64,000 bases of DNA from Sapria himalayana (lineage: Eukaryota; Streptophyta; Magnoliopsida; Malpighiales; Rafflesiaceae): assembly GCA_029783825.1 (NCBI GenBank), contig JAREIK010002033.1, positions 180,208 through 244,207 of the forward strand, in the 5' to 3' direction. The notes beneath the pieces were generated by a model that was given only the letters and a program-made list of their open reading frames with translations, made no database searches and was not told where the DNA came from. Positions 50,161-63,258 of this stretch are shown here, piece by piece (position 1 is the first letter of the stretch; each line of letters starts with the position of its first letter). Position numbers and translations under genes: made by a program.

Positions 50161-52511
50161 ATATAAAGATTTATATTTACCATGTATCGAACATTTTGTA
50201 AATTAAATTTACCTCAGAATTATCTCAAACATAATAACTGCATATTTATGTTTCTTGAAATAAAACACTTATATTTCTAATAATTTCAATATTCATTCAA
50301 TAGATGTCTCATAGTGTGTGATTCTTTATAATCTCTCTTTTGTTAGTGAGAGTGGACTTGTTGAATCAAGTTTAGTAATATTAAAATAATGATTTCATAC
50401 TGATATTATAAGATCAACATATAGCAATGTGTCATGGATACTCAAGCTAATATAGTATAAAATTTATGAACTAAACTTTTTTGTACATAATTACTATCAA
50501 GAATAATATTTTTAAAAACAAATAGCATGGTAATAATAATCCAAACCAACAACATGGTAGGCTGATCATCAAAAGATTATGAATACTCTAACACTGAAAA
50601 TATGAGTCTGATCCTCATAGATGTTGGATACGTTTTCCATGGAGCTATCATTTAGCATGATGTTCAGATGTTGGGACGTGAATTTTACCTATTCTAAACA
50701 TGAAGCCTCATAGCTTATATACGAGCCAAAATATAATCCTAGGTTGAGTTTGGAAGAAGGGTAGGTAGATAAAAATAGTATAATATTTTAAATATAAAAT
50801 ATTTTTGATTTAGATAGAGGATATAAAACTATTAAAAATATTTAGAAAATCATTATGTTTATAATCCCCACAATCTCATGCAATACAATAGATTCTTTTC
50901 TACCAAAAAATGTTTTATTAACTTTAATTTATGATTTTTCAATAACAATATAGTTTATTATTACTCTAACAATTCAACTTCTACCAAATTTATATTAACT
51001 ATAATTTATACCTTTAATAGTTGTGGATTATGAAGAGTTTGGGTATCTCTGTAACATTGATGAATTTCAAGCCATACAAGAGTATTCTTTTTATGATAAC
51101 ATTCGTTAGGACACCCTTTATCCCACCGTGTTAATAAAATCATCTTTTAACACACTATAATTTTACTGTGCTGCAATATGTTTATTTTAAACAATTTAAA
51201 AAACTAATAAATATGAGTTGTAATTGTTAGTTGAATGTTGTAGTTTTTTTTAAAGTTTTGTTTTATTATTATTATGCCCTCTCTTTTGGCGGAGGAATAC
51301 CATTTGTACAAACTAATACTACCCTTTTTCCCTTTTACACCCATTCTCAAAAGAAATAAAGAACTAACTCTATGAAATCATGCTTTTAACTCTCTTCATT
51401 TAAGTATGCTATAAGTAAGCTCTTTGCTTTTTGTGTATCATAAGTAACTTCAATGTGATCCTTTGATGTTTTTTTTATTGCCTCTTATGCTGTCCCTTAT
51501 GCTGCCCTTTAAGATTTTCTGTTATTGCTTCTCTTGGAGCCTCCAATAATCCCTCTTTAGCTATCCCCAAGCCTCTTAAGCTGTCTTCCTAACCTCTTAA
51601 AGTCCTCCATTTCCTGTCTTCTGGAAATAGAAGTAACCCTCCCTCTCTCCCGATTATTGGATAAAAACAAAAAGAAAAACAGTAAATATACGAAAAAAGA
51701 GAGAATAGTCCTCCATTTCCTATCTTAAGCTATCTTTCAGCACCTCAAAGTGCCAAAGCCTCTGTCTTTCCCACTACCGGTATTGGATTGTCTGCGATAT
51801 TTCCTGCAAAACAGTTGAATGTTGTAGTTATTAGTTGAGTACGATAATTATTAGTTGTAACCTACAAGCTTGAATCTAAGTTTCATATTTCAAAAAATTT
51901 GTGGTAGATATATCTTGTACTAATTAGTAATAAATAATATAATAAAATATGAGAAGTATTATGAAAATGTTTATATCATTAATGAAACATTAATTTATAG
52001 TACTAGCAAATATATGTGAGTACTCTTTTATGTGAGTACTCTTTTATAGTTTAATATGATATAAACATATTTACTAATTAATTTTTAGTCCAGAACATAT
52101 ATTATTAAATATTATTTCATATCTTAATAAAATAAATATAAATTATTATAATTTCAAGAACATCAATACAATATAAAAAAAAATAGTAGCATATCATGAA
52201 AATACAGCAAAATGAATTATAAAGAACATTAATAAGTTGTAAATAAAAATAAAAATTTCAAAACTATTGAGAATTATATTGTATTTTTATATTTTTTTAT
52301 CTTGAGATAATAGGATGAGATGATTTATATAGATTAATAGTATTTATAGTTTCTTTTTGTATTTATATGTGAATTTTTTTTTATTTAATAAATGACAATA
52401 TCATTTTAAAATTTTTATTCATAATATTATATTTTTGTGAGTTTTTATTTATTTTATTCAGTTGTTTTATTTTTTATGGTAATACTTGATATGTATTAAT
52501 CTTCATTTTTT

Positions 52512-52545
<34 letters not shown>

Positions 52546-52689
52546 ATTGACATGCAAATATATGGAAGAAATTTATGATGCTTTAGCAGAACATTTCTTC
52601 GCTATAAAAAATTGTAGAAATGTAGTATTTCTTCTCTCTATCTCTCTCTAAACATCATTGCTGCTCATATTTTAATTATTTGTTGAAGT

Positions 52690-53914
52690 TGTATAACCAT
52701 ATATAAATATTTGTATAATTATATATAAATAATTATATAACTTTATAACACACTATATAATTAAATATAACTATATTTGTAAGTATGTATACATATATGT
52801 AAATCAATATATTTATTTATAACATTATATATTTATGTATAACTATTTGTATTGAATATATATATATATAACTATATGTTTAACTATATAAAAATATTTA
52901 TAGTTATATATACTATATGTATAATAACATATAACTATAAATAATTATATCTTATTATATGTATTACTATAAAAGATTTATACATAACTATATTTAAATA
53001 TATAATTTACAACTTATATTTAATATACATTTGTATATATTAGTATTCATAAATATATTTTACTATATCTATACCTATATATAACTATAGGTATAGATAT
53101 ATAAATTTATATAAATAAATATAAATACCTACATGTATAAATATAAGTTTAAATATATGTGTAACTATATCTATAACCACATGTAACTATATTTAATATT
53201 ACATGTATAACAGGATACAACATTATGTTTAATTATATGTGTATAACTATATATAAATATTTTTAAAACCAAATAAAACTTTATATAATTAAATATAACT
53301 ATATTTTTAACTATTTATACATATATGCAAATCAATATACATGTTTATAACTTTTTATATATTTATGTATAACTAAATATAACTACTCATATGAATATAT
53401 ATATATATATATACATAACTAAATGTTTAACGATATATACTTTTTTATAACTATACATATTATATGTATAATAACAAATAACTATACATAATTTTATATT
53501 ATTAATATATAACCTATATTTAAATATATAATTAACAACATAATTTAATATACATTTTTATATATTAGTATAAAAATGTATTTTAGTATATCCATACCTA
53601 TACATAACTATATGTATAAATAAATAGAATTATTTGAACATATATATATACATACATGTATAAATATAAGTTTAACTATACGTGTAACTATATGTATAAT
53701 CACATGTAACTATATTTATAGTTACATGTATAATAACATACAACTTCATATTTAATTATATGTATATAACTATATATAAATATTAGTAAAACTAAATAAA
53801 ACTTTATATAATTAAATATAACTATATTTTTAACTATTTATACATATATGTAAATCTATATATTTGTTTATGACATTGTATATATTTATGTATAACTAAA
53901 TTTAACTACTCGTA

Positions 53915-53979
<65 letters not shown>

Positions 53980-54480
53980 CTAAATGTTTAATGATATAAT
54001 TTTTTATGAATATACATTTTTATATATTACTATGATAAATATATTTTAGTATATCCATACCTATACATATCTATATGTATAAATATATGAAATTATATGA
54101 AAAGATATATATACATACATGTATAAATATAAGTTTAACTATACGTGTAACTATATGTTTAACTACATGTAACAATATTTATAATTATATCTATAAAAAC
54201 ATACAACACAATGTTTAACTATATGTGTATAACTATATATATATATTCTTATAAATTTAAAAAACTTTATATAAATAAATATAACTATATTTTTAATTAT
54301 GTATACATATATGTATACATATATGTAAATCTATATAATTGTTTATAATTTTGTATACATTTATTTATATTTACTTATAACTACTTGTATACATATATCT
54401 ATATATAATTATATGTTTAACTATATGTAACTATTTATAACTACATTTACTATTTGTATCCTAACATATAATTATATATG
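52690..54480 (+). repeat. AT-rich tandem array, ~0.5-kb period (element W)
   Basis: Homologous to 37620-39080 of A. The landmark ataaccacatgtaactat occurs at 53173, 53697 (variant) and 54159 (variant), spacings 524 and 462 bp, with a partial copy before 53173. It includes a long AT dinucleotide run at about 53918-53978. Confidence 0.82.
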
Positions 54481-54749
54481 GAATAATATTAATTTGTTGA
54501 ACTAATTTGTAATTAAATGGCAAAATATATAATATCAACAATATGTAAGCACGTATCGTGAGAGTATCCATTGATCAGGCTCATATATGGTATAATACAA
54601 ATAAGGGTCATACTCTTACCTAATCCTAGCCCTTGGGCCTCGGGCTCAAATATGAACTTATGTATGATAAATGATGTAATATTTGATAGGTTTATATAGA
54701 TGAAATTTTATTTTCTTTTATATAATTTTTCATTCTAACACTGCACTCT

Positions 54750-55125
54750 TTATGTGTATCTCTCTCTCTCTCACTCTCTAATTCTTCATGTCACTCTATT
54801 CCTCTTTTTCTTTATGTGTCATACACACTCTCACTCTCTTATTATTTTCTTTCTCACTCTCCTTTCTTGCTTCTTATCTCTCCCTCTTTCTCTCTCTCCC
54901 CCTGTCTCCCCCTCTCTCTCCCCCTCTCTCTCGCTCTCTCTCCCCCTCTCTCTCCCTTTCACTCCCTCTCTCTTCCTCTCTCTCTCTTTCCCTCTCTCTC
55001 CCTTTCACCATTTCTCTTCCCCTCTCTCTCTCCTTCACTCTCTCTCCCCCATCTCCCTATTTCTCTACCCCCCTCTCTCTCCCCATCTTATCTCTATCTC
55101 TCTCTCTCTCCCTCTCCTCCTTCAA
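54750..55125 (+). repeat. Polypyrimidine (CT)n tract upstream of TNP2 gene, element W
   Basis: About 375 bp of nearly pure C/T, homologous in position and flanks to 39345-39692. It lies about 280 bp upstream of the ATG at 55404. The flanking string tttgcaccctttatctagta is conserved in both elements. Confidence 0.85.
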
Positions 55126-55403
55126 ACATAAAATATCTTTTCTTGCTTTCATTTCTTGTGCATTATCGCATTTTGCACCCTTTATCTAGTATAACTGTGA
55201 TATCTACAAATCTTTATCATGCTAAATTTGCTTTATCTATTAATGTAGATTCAGCAAATCATTGCCTCAATATTCATGATATTTAATTTTTAAATATTCA
55301 TCTGTAAGTAATTTTATTTAATTATTTGTATATTTTGAAGTAATAAAATATTTAATTCAAAATAATGATTGGACATTATTTTTTGTAAATAAAATAGGTC
55401 AAA

Positions 55404-58400
55404 ATGAGCTCGGATCATCAGTGGATGTATAAAAAGGTTATTAATAGATTTTTGAATAAAGATTTTTTGACTGGGCTTGAAACTTTCATCAATTTTGCAT
55501 GTAGTCAAATGAGGTTGATGGATGGAGAAAAAATTAAGTGTCCGTGTAATCATCGAAAGTGTCAGAATATCTCTTTTCGTGATGCAAACACCATAAGATA
55601 TCATTTGGCTAAATATGGCTTAGTGCTAAATTATTTTGTTTGGATTTATCATGGGAAAAGTACAATGGCTCTGAATATTGATCAAAATAAGGGTACTGAA
55701 ACATTTGCTTGTGGTGAATAATCATCAAACACATACCATATAATGATCATGGAAGCTGCTAGTGCTGATTTCAGAATGGATTACATGGATAAACCACCTA
55801 ATCATGAAGCTTATATATTTTATGAAATACTTAAAGCTACAGATAAAGAGTTGTGGCCTGGTTGTAAAACAAATTTACAATTGTCAATTGTGGCTCGACT
55901 AATGAGCATTAAATAAGAAAATTATATGTTTGAGAATTTATTTGATTAGGTAACAGAATTGATGAAGGAGATTGTTTTGGATAATAATTTGATCACTAAT
56001 AACTTTTACAACATTAAGAAGTTACTATGAGGAATGGGTCTACCAGTGAAAAAAATTGATTGTGGCTTAAATGGATGCATGATATATTAGGGAGGTGATA
56101 GTGATTTAATTAGCTGTATGTTTTGTGATCATCCTTGATTTAGGAAGGCACCTCATGTTGTAGATACACGACAAAAATTAAGGGTTGTCTTAATGAAGAT
56201 GTATTATTTTCCATTAATTCCTCGATTACAGAGACTATATGCATCAAATGCTACAACAAATGATTTGAGGTGGCAATCTTAGCATGAAGTTGAAGAAGGG
56301 GTAATGCGTCATCCATTAGATTCACCTGCTTGGAAGCATTTTAATTATATACATCAAGATTTTGTAGTAGAATGTTGAAATGTAAGATTGAGTCTCTACA
56401 CTAATGGAATTCAACCATTTGGGCAATATGAACAATAGTATTCAACATGGCCAGTGATAGTGACACCTTATAACTTGCCTCCGTGGTTTTGTATGAAGGA
56501 GCAATATATGTTTTTGTCAATATTGGTTCTAGGGCCAAAAAATCCTAAAGACATGCTGGATATTTTCATACAACCTTTTATTGTAGAATTAAATCATTTA
56601 TGAGATGTTGGCGTGAATAGATATGATATCTCAAAAAAGTAAAATTTCATTATGCGGGCAGCTCATATGTGGACAGTAAGTGACTTTTCTGTATATTCAA
56701 TGTTGTTTGGCTAGAGTACTGTAGGGTGATTAGTATGCACGTATTGCATGGAAAATTCTGATGCATTTACCCTCAAATTTAGTGGTAAATAGTCATGGTT
56801 TGATAACCATCATAAGTTTCTACTTACGAATCATTCATTTCGAAGAAATAGAACTCCATTTCGAAAAAATAAAACTGTGATGAGAGTTACACTAGCAGTT
56901 CATTCAGAAGATGATATTATGATAGAGATTCATAGTTTGGGTTTGAAGAAGGTAACTGAAAATGAAGTTACTAGAAATAATGGACCAATAAGCAAATTAT
57001 GACAGAGATTCAAGAGATGATATTTTGGACTTGCCCTATTGGAAGTCCAATTTAATTCATCATAACTTAGATATAATGCATATTGAAAAAAATGTTTTTG
57101 ACAATGTTTTCAATACTGTCCATAATGTAGACGAAAAAACAAAAGACACTTTAAAATCAACACAAGAGCTGATTGATTACTATTGGCATCCTGAATTGAA
57201 ACAGAATAAGGAAACAGGAAAATTCCCTAAAGCTTGCTACACACTAGATAAGAAGGCAAGACAGATATTATGTGAATTAGTTACAAATTTGAAATTTCTT
57301 GATGGATATGTGTCAGATATGGGTAGATGCGTGGATATGAAGAATCTTAAGTTATTTGGAATGAAAATTCATGACTGTCATGTATTTATACAGAGATTAA
57401 TACCAATTATATTTCGTGAATTACTTCCACTAAGTATTTGGAAGGTTCCTTACAGAACTTTGTTTTTCAAATAACTAACTGAAACCACAATCAAAATAGA
57501 TGACATGGTGAGGCTGGAGAATGACAATCCACTTATTATTTGTAAGCTTGAATGGATATTCCCACCGAGCTTTTTTAAGTCGGTGGAGCATTTGCCTATC
57601 CATTTGGCATATGAAGCAAGGATTGCTATGCCAGTGAAATTCAGGTGGATGTATCTTTTTGAAAGGTTAATACATATATATTGATGTGTTTTATTATTTA
57701 GTACTTTAAGTAGTATTGTAATTTAATCTAATTGAAACTTAACATTATGGATGTATGTATCTTCGTAAGTTGAAATTGAATGTTAAAAACAAGACAAAAG
57801 TTGAAGGTTCAATTTGCAATGCATATTTAGTTGAAGAAGCATCATCATTTTATTCTTATTATTTTGAGGATCATGTCAATACAAAGAATTGAAATGTTCC
57901 ATGGAATTATGAACATCATGTGATGGTAGAAGACGATTCTATGGACAAACTATCTATTTTCAAGCACCCTAAAAGAACATTTGGACGAGTAATGAAAAGA
58001 TGTATGCAGATGAACAAAGCAACCTGGAGCTATGTTTTACTTAAATGTGAAGAGGTTGCACCATATATTGAGTATGAATACCCTAAATGGTTGCAGGTTT
58101 AATCATAGTTTAATTTTATCTTTAATAGGAATTATTAAAAATTGATATACATTTTTTTCTCTTTTTATATTTGTGCAGTATTTATGTTGAGCAGTTAAAA
58201 TATAGGCATCCAACAATTTCCAGCAATGATGTCTATTATATGCTAGAAACTGAATTTGCTAATTAGTTAAAAAATTATGTGAGTATAATTAAGTTTTATA
58301 TTTTTGAATTATTTAATTTAATAGTATCTTTTATTTGTTAATATCATTTTTTAATTTATATCACAGGTAATTGATCCTTTAAATGGAGATTCAAATATTT

Positions 58401-59096
58401 TCATTCAAAATCTAAGTAAAGGCCCATTTAGATATGTGACAACCTATCCTGGGTATTTTGTTAATTGATATAAATTTCACACAATCGGTCACGGTTCTTC
58501 TAAATAACAATGAATAGTGGTGTATGCATTAAAGGCTCAGGTTTAGTGCAGATGAGATTGATTATTATGATTAACTCAAAGAATTTATTGAGTTGGAGTA
58601 TCCTGGACTCAAAAATAACAAGATTGTATTATTTAAGTCGGAGTGGTTAGATCCTATACGAAATGTGGGCACAAAGATTTATTTAGATTATAAGCTAGTG
58701 GATGTTAACCATAAACATAGATATAATTGATATGAGCCATTTATTATGGCAGTTCAAGCCACTTAGGTATATTATTGTACATATCTGAGTTTATCTCTTG
58801 ATAAGAGAGATTGGTTGGTGATTTGTAAAATCAATGCTCGATCAAAATCTGAATTACCAATATCACAACAAAGAAGTACATACTTAGAAATTGCACCGGC
58901 ATTCCAGGAAGATGACATAAATAATATTGAGCCTGTGAATGTAGATGCAGATCTAGAAAATTTATGTGACTCAAATGGTGGCACAATAGAAATTCAAGAT
59001 GATCAATTTCTATCTAAAGATCAGTTCGAACTTCTGTTGGAATCAGACGAAATATCAGAAGATCCATTGGAGGATGACAGTGATGCCAATAATTAA
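55404..59096 (+). pseudogene. TNP2-type CACTA transposase gene, element W (defective)
   Basis: The ATG at 55404 begins MSSDHQWMYKK and stays open through the transposase-associated domain (NKDFLTGLETF, KIKCPCNHRKCQN) to a stop at 55719. The TNP2 core follows, with stops at about 55915, 56028 and 56089 and scattered frameshifts: YYFPLIPRLQRLYAS, NLPPWF-type and KQYMFLS-type blocks, then a long intact piece at 57025-57474 with HHNLDIMHIEKNVFDNVFNT, DGYVSDMGRCVD and IHDCHVFIQRLIPI. DUF4218 lies at 57475-58101 (HLPIHLAYEARIA, RWMYLFER; intron acceptor mutated to AT at 57753) and DUF4216 at 58370-58760 (FRYVTTYPGYFVN, IKGSG). The tail is acidic (LESDEISEDPLEDDSDANN) and ends at 59096. It is better preserved than the A copy around MHIEKN. 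Confidence 0.9.
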
Positions 59097-59236
59097 ATTG
59101 TTATAATTTTATTATAACTTTAAATTATCAAAAACTTTTTATATTTTTTTGAAATATATCGGTCTATTTTATTCAAAAATCCATGCTTGTTCATCATATC
59201 CCTATTTTTTGTTCTTTGTTTTATTTTGTACATCAG

Positions 59237-61072
59237 ATGACAACTAAAGGACGTGGTCGTGGTGGAAGTGGACGTGGACACAGAAATGAACCAAATTCTT
59301 CTAGTATGTTATATTATGTTACAGAATTAGTACCATCTCATAGCCACCATATCCAAACTTCAACATCACAATCACCATCTCCATTTCTATCACCATCACA
59401 ATCACCATCATCGAGACCTCTACTATCACCTTTATCAGATGTAAGCCCACCACCCACATTGCTTCCTTCACAAACTTTTGATCAATCTCTCTCTTCTACA
59501 CCACATTTTACAATGATTGTTCCACCATTTACAATACCAATGACATCATCAAATGTTGTGCCTTTCTCTATAGATAGAGTAAATTATAAATTGAGATTGT
59601 GGATGAGAGGTAAAAGAAATATGTAAAATGCCTTTAAAAAATTTTGATATAATTGTCAGAGGTTTTTTTTATATTCTTATGATTTGCTTGTTTTCAATGT
59701 TATTTATTTATTCATACAGTTTATTCCATCTCACAAGTGTTCGACTAAATTACAAAGGCTTTCATGAAAATGATTGATTCTAAAGCTTTTTCCTAGAAGA
59801 AAGTTCATTAATCGACAAAAGAGTCATATATTAATGACTTTCAGGTAAAAATAATAAAACAAAAGAATTGAAAAATAATTATCTAATTACTTAACTTTTA
59901 TGTTGGTTATTATTCAAGCAGTAATAATTATGTTCTTGTTGTTAATATAATTTTTTTTGTCATTTTTTTATTTTTAGAATCAGTGCACATGGGGACCCAA
60001 ATTTGATGAAAAGATAAAGTTATTATGAGAGATCAAAGTTGGTCAATGGTATTTTGATTTTGTCCATAAATTAAAGAAAATGAAAGAAATGTCTGATTTT
60101 ATATCCGAGGAAGACTGGCCTGAGTGGCATAATTATTTGGAGGAGCTAGATGTGAAGAAAAATCATATATTGCCAGCAATAATCAATGAAGTGAGGTAGC
60201 TGGACTAGGTACAGAAATTTGTCGACACATTGAAGGTTAAAAGTTGAGCATTGATCATGCTTGAGATTTGGTACAAATTTAAAATTCTAAACATTTCTAT
60301 ATTTTGTGGATGTCCTAATAATCCAATAAATAAAATCTCTGCATGGTTTTATTAATTATGTTTATTTTTTTTATCATTTCTTTTTTTGACTTAATAAAAA
60401 CATATTCTAGGCGGGAGAATTGGGTCGAGATCCAAATTTTTATTAGATATTTAGAAAGATGCATGTGAAGAAAGTGGATGGTCAGTATGTTGACAACAAG
60501 TCTCAGATGATTGCTGTAAGAAATTTTTATATTAATTAGATTTTATAAAACTACACTACATTATAAAAATTGTTTTGAATGCAAAATTTATATTTTATTT
60601 TTTGTAAATCTAGAATAGTTTTTTTCTCTATTTTATCTCAAGACCTAATGGTGAAACGTGTGATAGTTGTTCGTCAACAAGTTGAGGGTTCTATGGATCT
60701 TCACCCAATTGACTATGATCCATTTTATTTGGAGAAAATAGGAGGTCGAAAGAAGCAGTGAGTGTACAGGATCGGCTATAAGGGAATGGCATTTTGTTGT
60801 AGCAGTCCTGTTTTAATTCAATTGTCTCAGCAATGGTGGATGAGTTTGTCGAACAATAAGCATGGGAAACAAATGAACGTAGTATAGATATGGAGACCGA
60901 AATGAAAAAGAATGATGAGCTAATAACTAATTTGATGGAAGAAATGCAAGAAATTAAAGAAATTAAAAATGTAATGCAACAGTAGATGTCCTATATCGAG
61001 TCACAGTTAGCGGCATTGGTGCAACAGATAGCATTCTGAGATCCAGCTGCGAATCCTCGTAGGAGAGGCTAG
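59237..61072 (+). pseudogene. Second CACTA gene of element W, Transposase_24-like with coiled coil
   Basis: The ATG at 59237 follows a possible AG acceptor. Exon 1 (59237-59626) encodes an RG-rich N terminus (TTKGRGRGGSGRGHRN), then a Ser/Pro/Gln-rich linker. Exon-like pieces at 59721-59844 and 59978-60240 encode a Transposase_24-type core (ITKAFMKMIDSKAFS, TWGPKFDEKIKLL, SDFISEEDWPEWHNYLEELD). 60411-60517 encodes GELGRDPNFY and MHVKKVDGQYVDNKSQM, equivalent to the RTHTKKDGTFVD-type block of the family. 60640-61072 encodes VVRQQVEGSMDL, GGRKKQ, then a coiled coil (KKNDELITNLMEEMQEIKEIKN) and PRRRG-stop. Several stops (59753, 59785, 60026, 60197) disable it. It lies 140 bp downstream of the TNP2-type gene on the same strand. 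Confidence 0.75.
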
Positions 61073-61589
61073 CATTCCTACAAATTATGAGGATGATTGA
61101 GTATTAGAATTATTTTTGAAATGTTATTTATTTTATCTTCGTGTAGCAAATAATTATGATATTTTTTTGCATGTTTTCAATTTTTTTTTATCCTGGTTAT
61201 ATTCTTTGCATTTCCGAATTAACCAAATTATGAATCTTTCGTAGGATACATTATGTGAGACAAAAGATAAAATTTTGATTCAAAGCATTCAGACATTACA
61301 TGGTCGTTCCAATGCATGGGTCTCATATTTACCGATTTGAACTTTATCAAAAATAGGGCTAGCTATATATCTTTATTATTCTAAAAACATTTTATTTTGC
61401 ACTCTCTTTATCTCTAAACATAATTGATGGACATCTTTTGGATTTTTGTTGAAGTTGTATGACAATCAACTTTAATTTGTATTTGTTCATGTCTATAATA
61501 TTTGTTTTTATATACCTGTGAATATGTTTTTGTGTCTCTGAATTTTTGGGTAGTATTTTAGCCTATTATAGGTATGTAAAAGCCTATTT

Positions 61590-62037
61590 TCAATAGTGGC
61601 AGCGATGGTACTGATGGCAGTAGTGGTAGCGGAAGCGGTAGTGGTGGTTGCGTAAGTGGAAGTGATGGTAGCGGAAGTGGTGGCAGTAGTGCCAGCGGTG
61701 GCAGCAGAAGCATCAGCGGTGGCAACAGTGATAGTGGTGACAACGATGGTAGCGGTGGCTGTGGTGGTAACAGTGGCAGGGATGACATCAGTGGTAGCAG
61801 CGGTAGAAGCATCAAAAGTGGCAGAAGCAGTATCAACGGTAGCAGCAGCATCAACGGTAGTAGCGAAAACTTTGTCAATAGTGGTAGTAGCAGTGGTGGC
61901 AGGGGTGACAGTGGTAGCAGCGGCAGTAGTAGCAGCAGTAGTGGCAGTGACAGTGGCATCGACAGCGGTAGCAGCAGCGACAGTGGCAAACGGCAAGAGC
62001 GGCAGTAGTAGTGGGAGCATCAGCAACTGCAACAAAT
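61590..62037 (+). repeat. RGY-triplet core, module W1
   Basis: About 450 bp of agt/ggc/agc/ggt/gat/aac triplets that keep one phase from agtggcagc to about 61985. In that phase the plus strand reads Ser/Gly/Asp/Asn almost exclusively. Confidence 0.88.
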
Positions 62038-62788
62038 GTGGTATATACATACATATATATTCAGTATATACGTACGTACAATACTATAGTATTTATGTAC
62101 ATATATACTGAGTATATATGTACTCAGTATATATGTACGCATAATATTATAGTTTATATGTACATATACTGCAGTAATATATGTACAAGTGAAATACTAA
62201 TATATATGTACATATTTACTACAGTAATATATATCATCAAAACATAGTTTTTTTATTTATTTGATTTGGTGGTTTAAATTTCATACAGATATAGTACCAC
62301 ATTGTTTCCCATACAAAGCTTGTATAAGTGAAGACATATTTTAACAAACATGATGCACCGTGACTCAGGTAGTATTTTTGCAGCACAAAGTTGGTGGTCG
62401 GAGGAGTAGAGGAAGAAAAAGCAACCTCAATATATTGATAGATTATACGTTATGCACAGTCGGTAGATACATTGATTAATAAGATGTAATCTAATTTTAT
62501 TATTATTTTTTGTTTTAGTTATTTAAAATATTGTATTAAAATGAGTTTTTAAATGAATTTTTTTTGTTTAATTTAAAACTATCATTTATAGTTTCTATTT
62601 CTATTAAATTTAATTTAAAAATATTAAATTATTTATTTAAATTTTTGTTGAAACAGTATGACAATCAATTGTAATTTTTGTTTGTTCATGTCTATAATAA
62701 CTATTTTTATATATCTGTGAATATGCTTGTGTTTTCACAAATTATTTGGGTAGAGTTTTAGCCTATTATAGGTATGTAAAACCTATTA

Positions 62789-63258
62789 TCAGTAGTGGTA
62801 GCTGCGGCAGCGGTGGTAGTAGTGGCAGTGACGGTAGTGGCAGCAATGGTGCCAGAAGCAAGCGTAGTGGTGGCAGTGGCAGTGGTAGTGGCGTAGCAGC
62901 ACCGCATCTACAATGACAGTGTCGGTAGCAGCGGAAATAGTGGTGGCGGCAGACACAACACACCAATGCCAGCAGCTACAACAGAGGCAGTGAAGGGAGC
63001 ACTAGCATCAGCCACAGTAGCAGCTACGGCGGTGGTGGCGGCATCATAGAATGCAACTGCTACCGCGGGCAGCAACAGCAGTTGCACCAGAAGAGGCAGT
63101 GGCAGCATCGAAAGCAGCAGCAGTAGTGGCGGTTGTGTTCATCAGTGGCGGCAACATCGGCAGTAGTAGCTACAATGGCAGCAACAGTAGTGGCAGGTGT
63201 GGCACCTAGCGGCAGGGGTTGGCAGCAACAGCGGAAGTAGCAGGAACAATAACTAATG
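62789..63258 (+). repeat. RGY-triplet core, module W2
   Basis: About 470 bp of the same triplet composition, with two or more phase changes (around 62896 and 62965). Confidence 0.87.

Larger units (their letters stand above)
48396..52689. other. Interior of W between A and the AT array
   Basis: AT-rich DNA. It holds exon-like pieces at 48898-49260 and 49664-49873 (separate entry), a GT microsatellite at 50141-50160, and a balanced-composition stretch at 51270-51820 with ctctt/cctctaag words. The last 60 bp (52630-52692) resemble the start of an RGY module. No further gene recognised. Confidence 0.45.
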
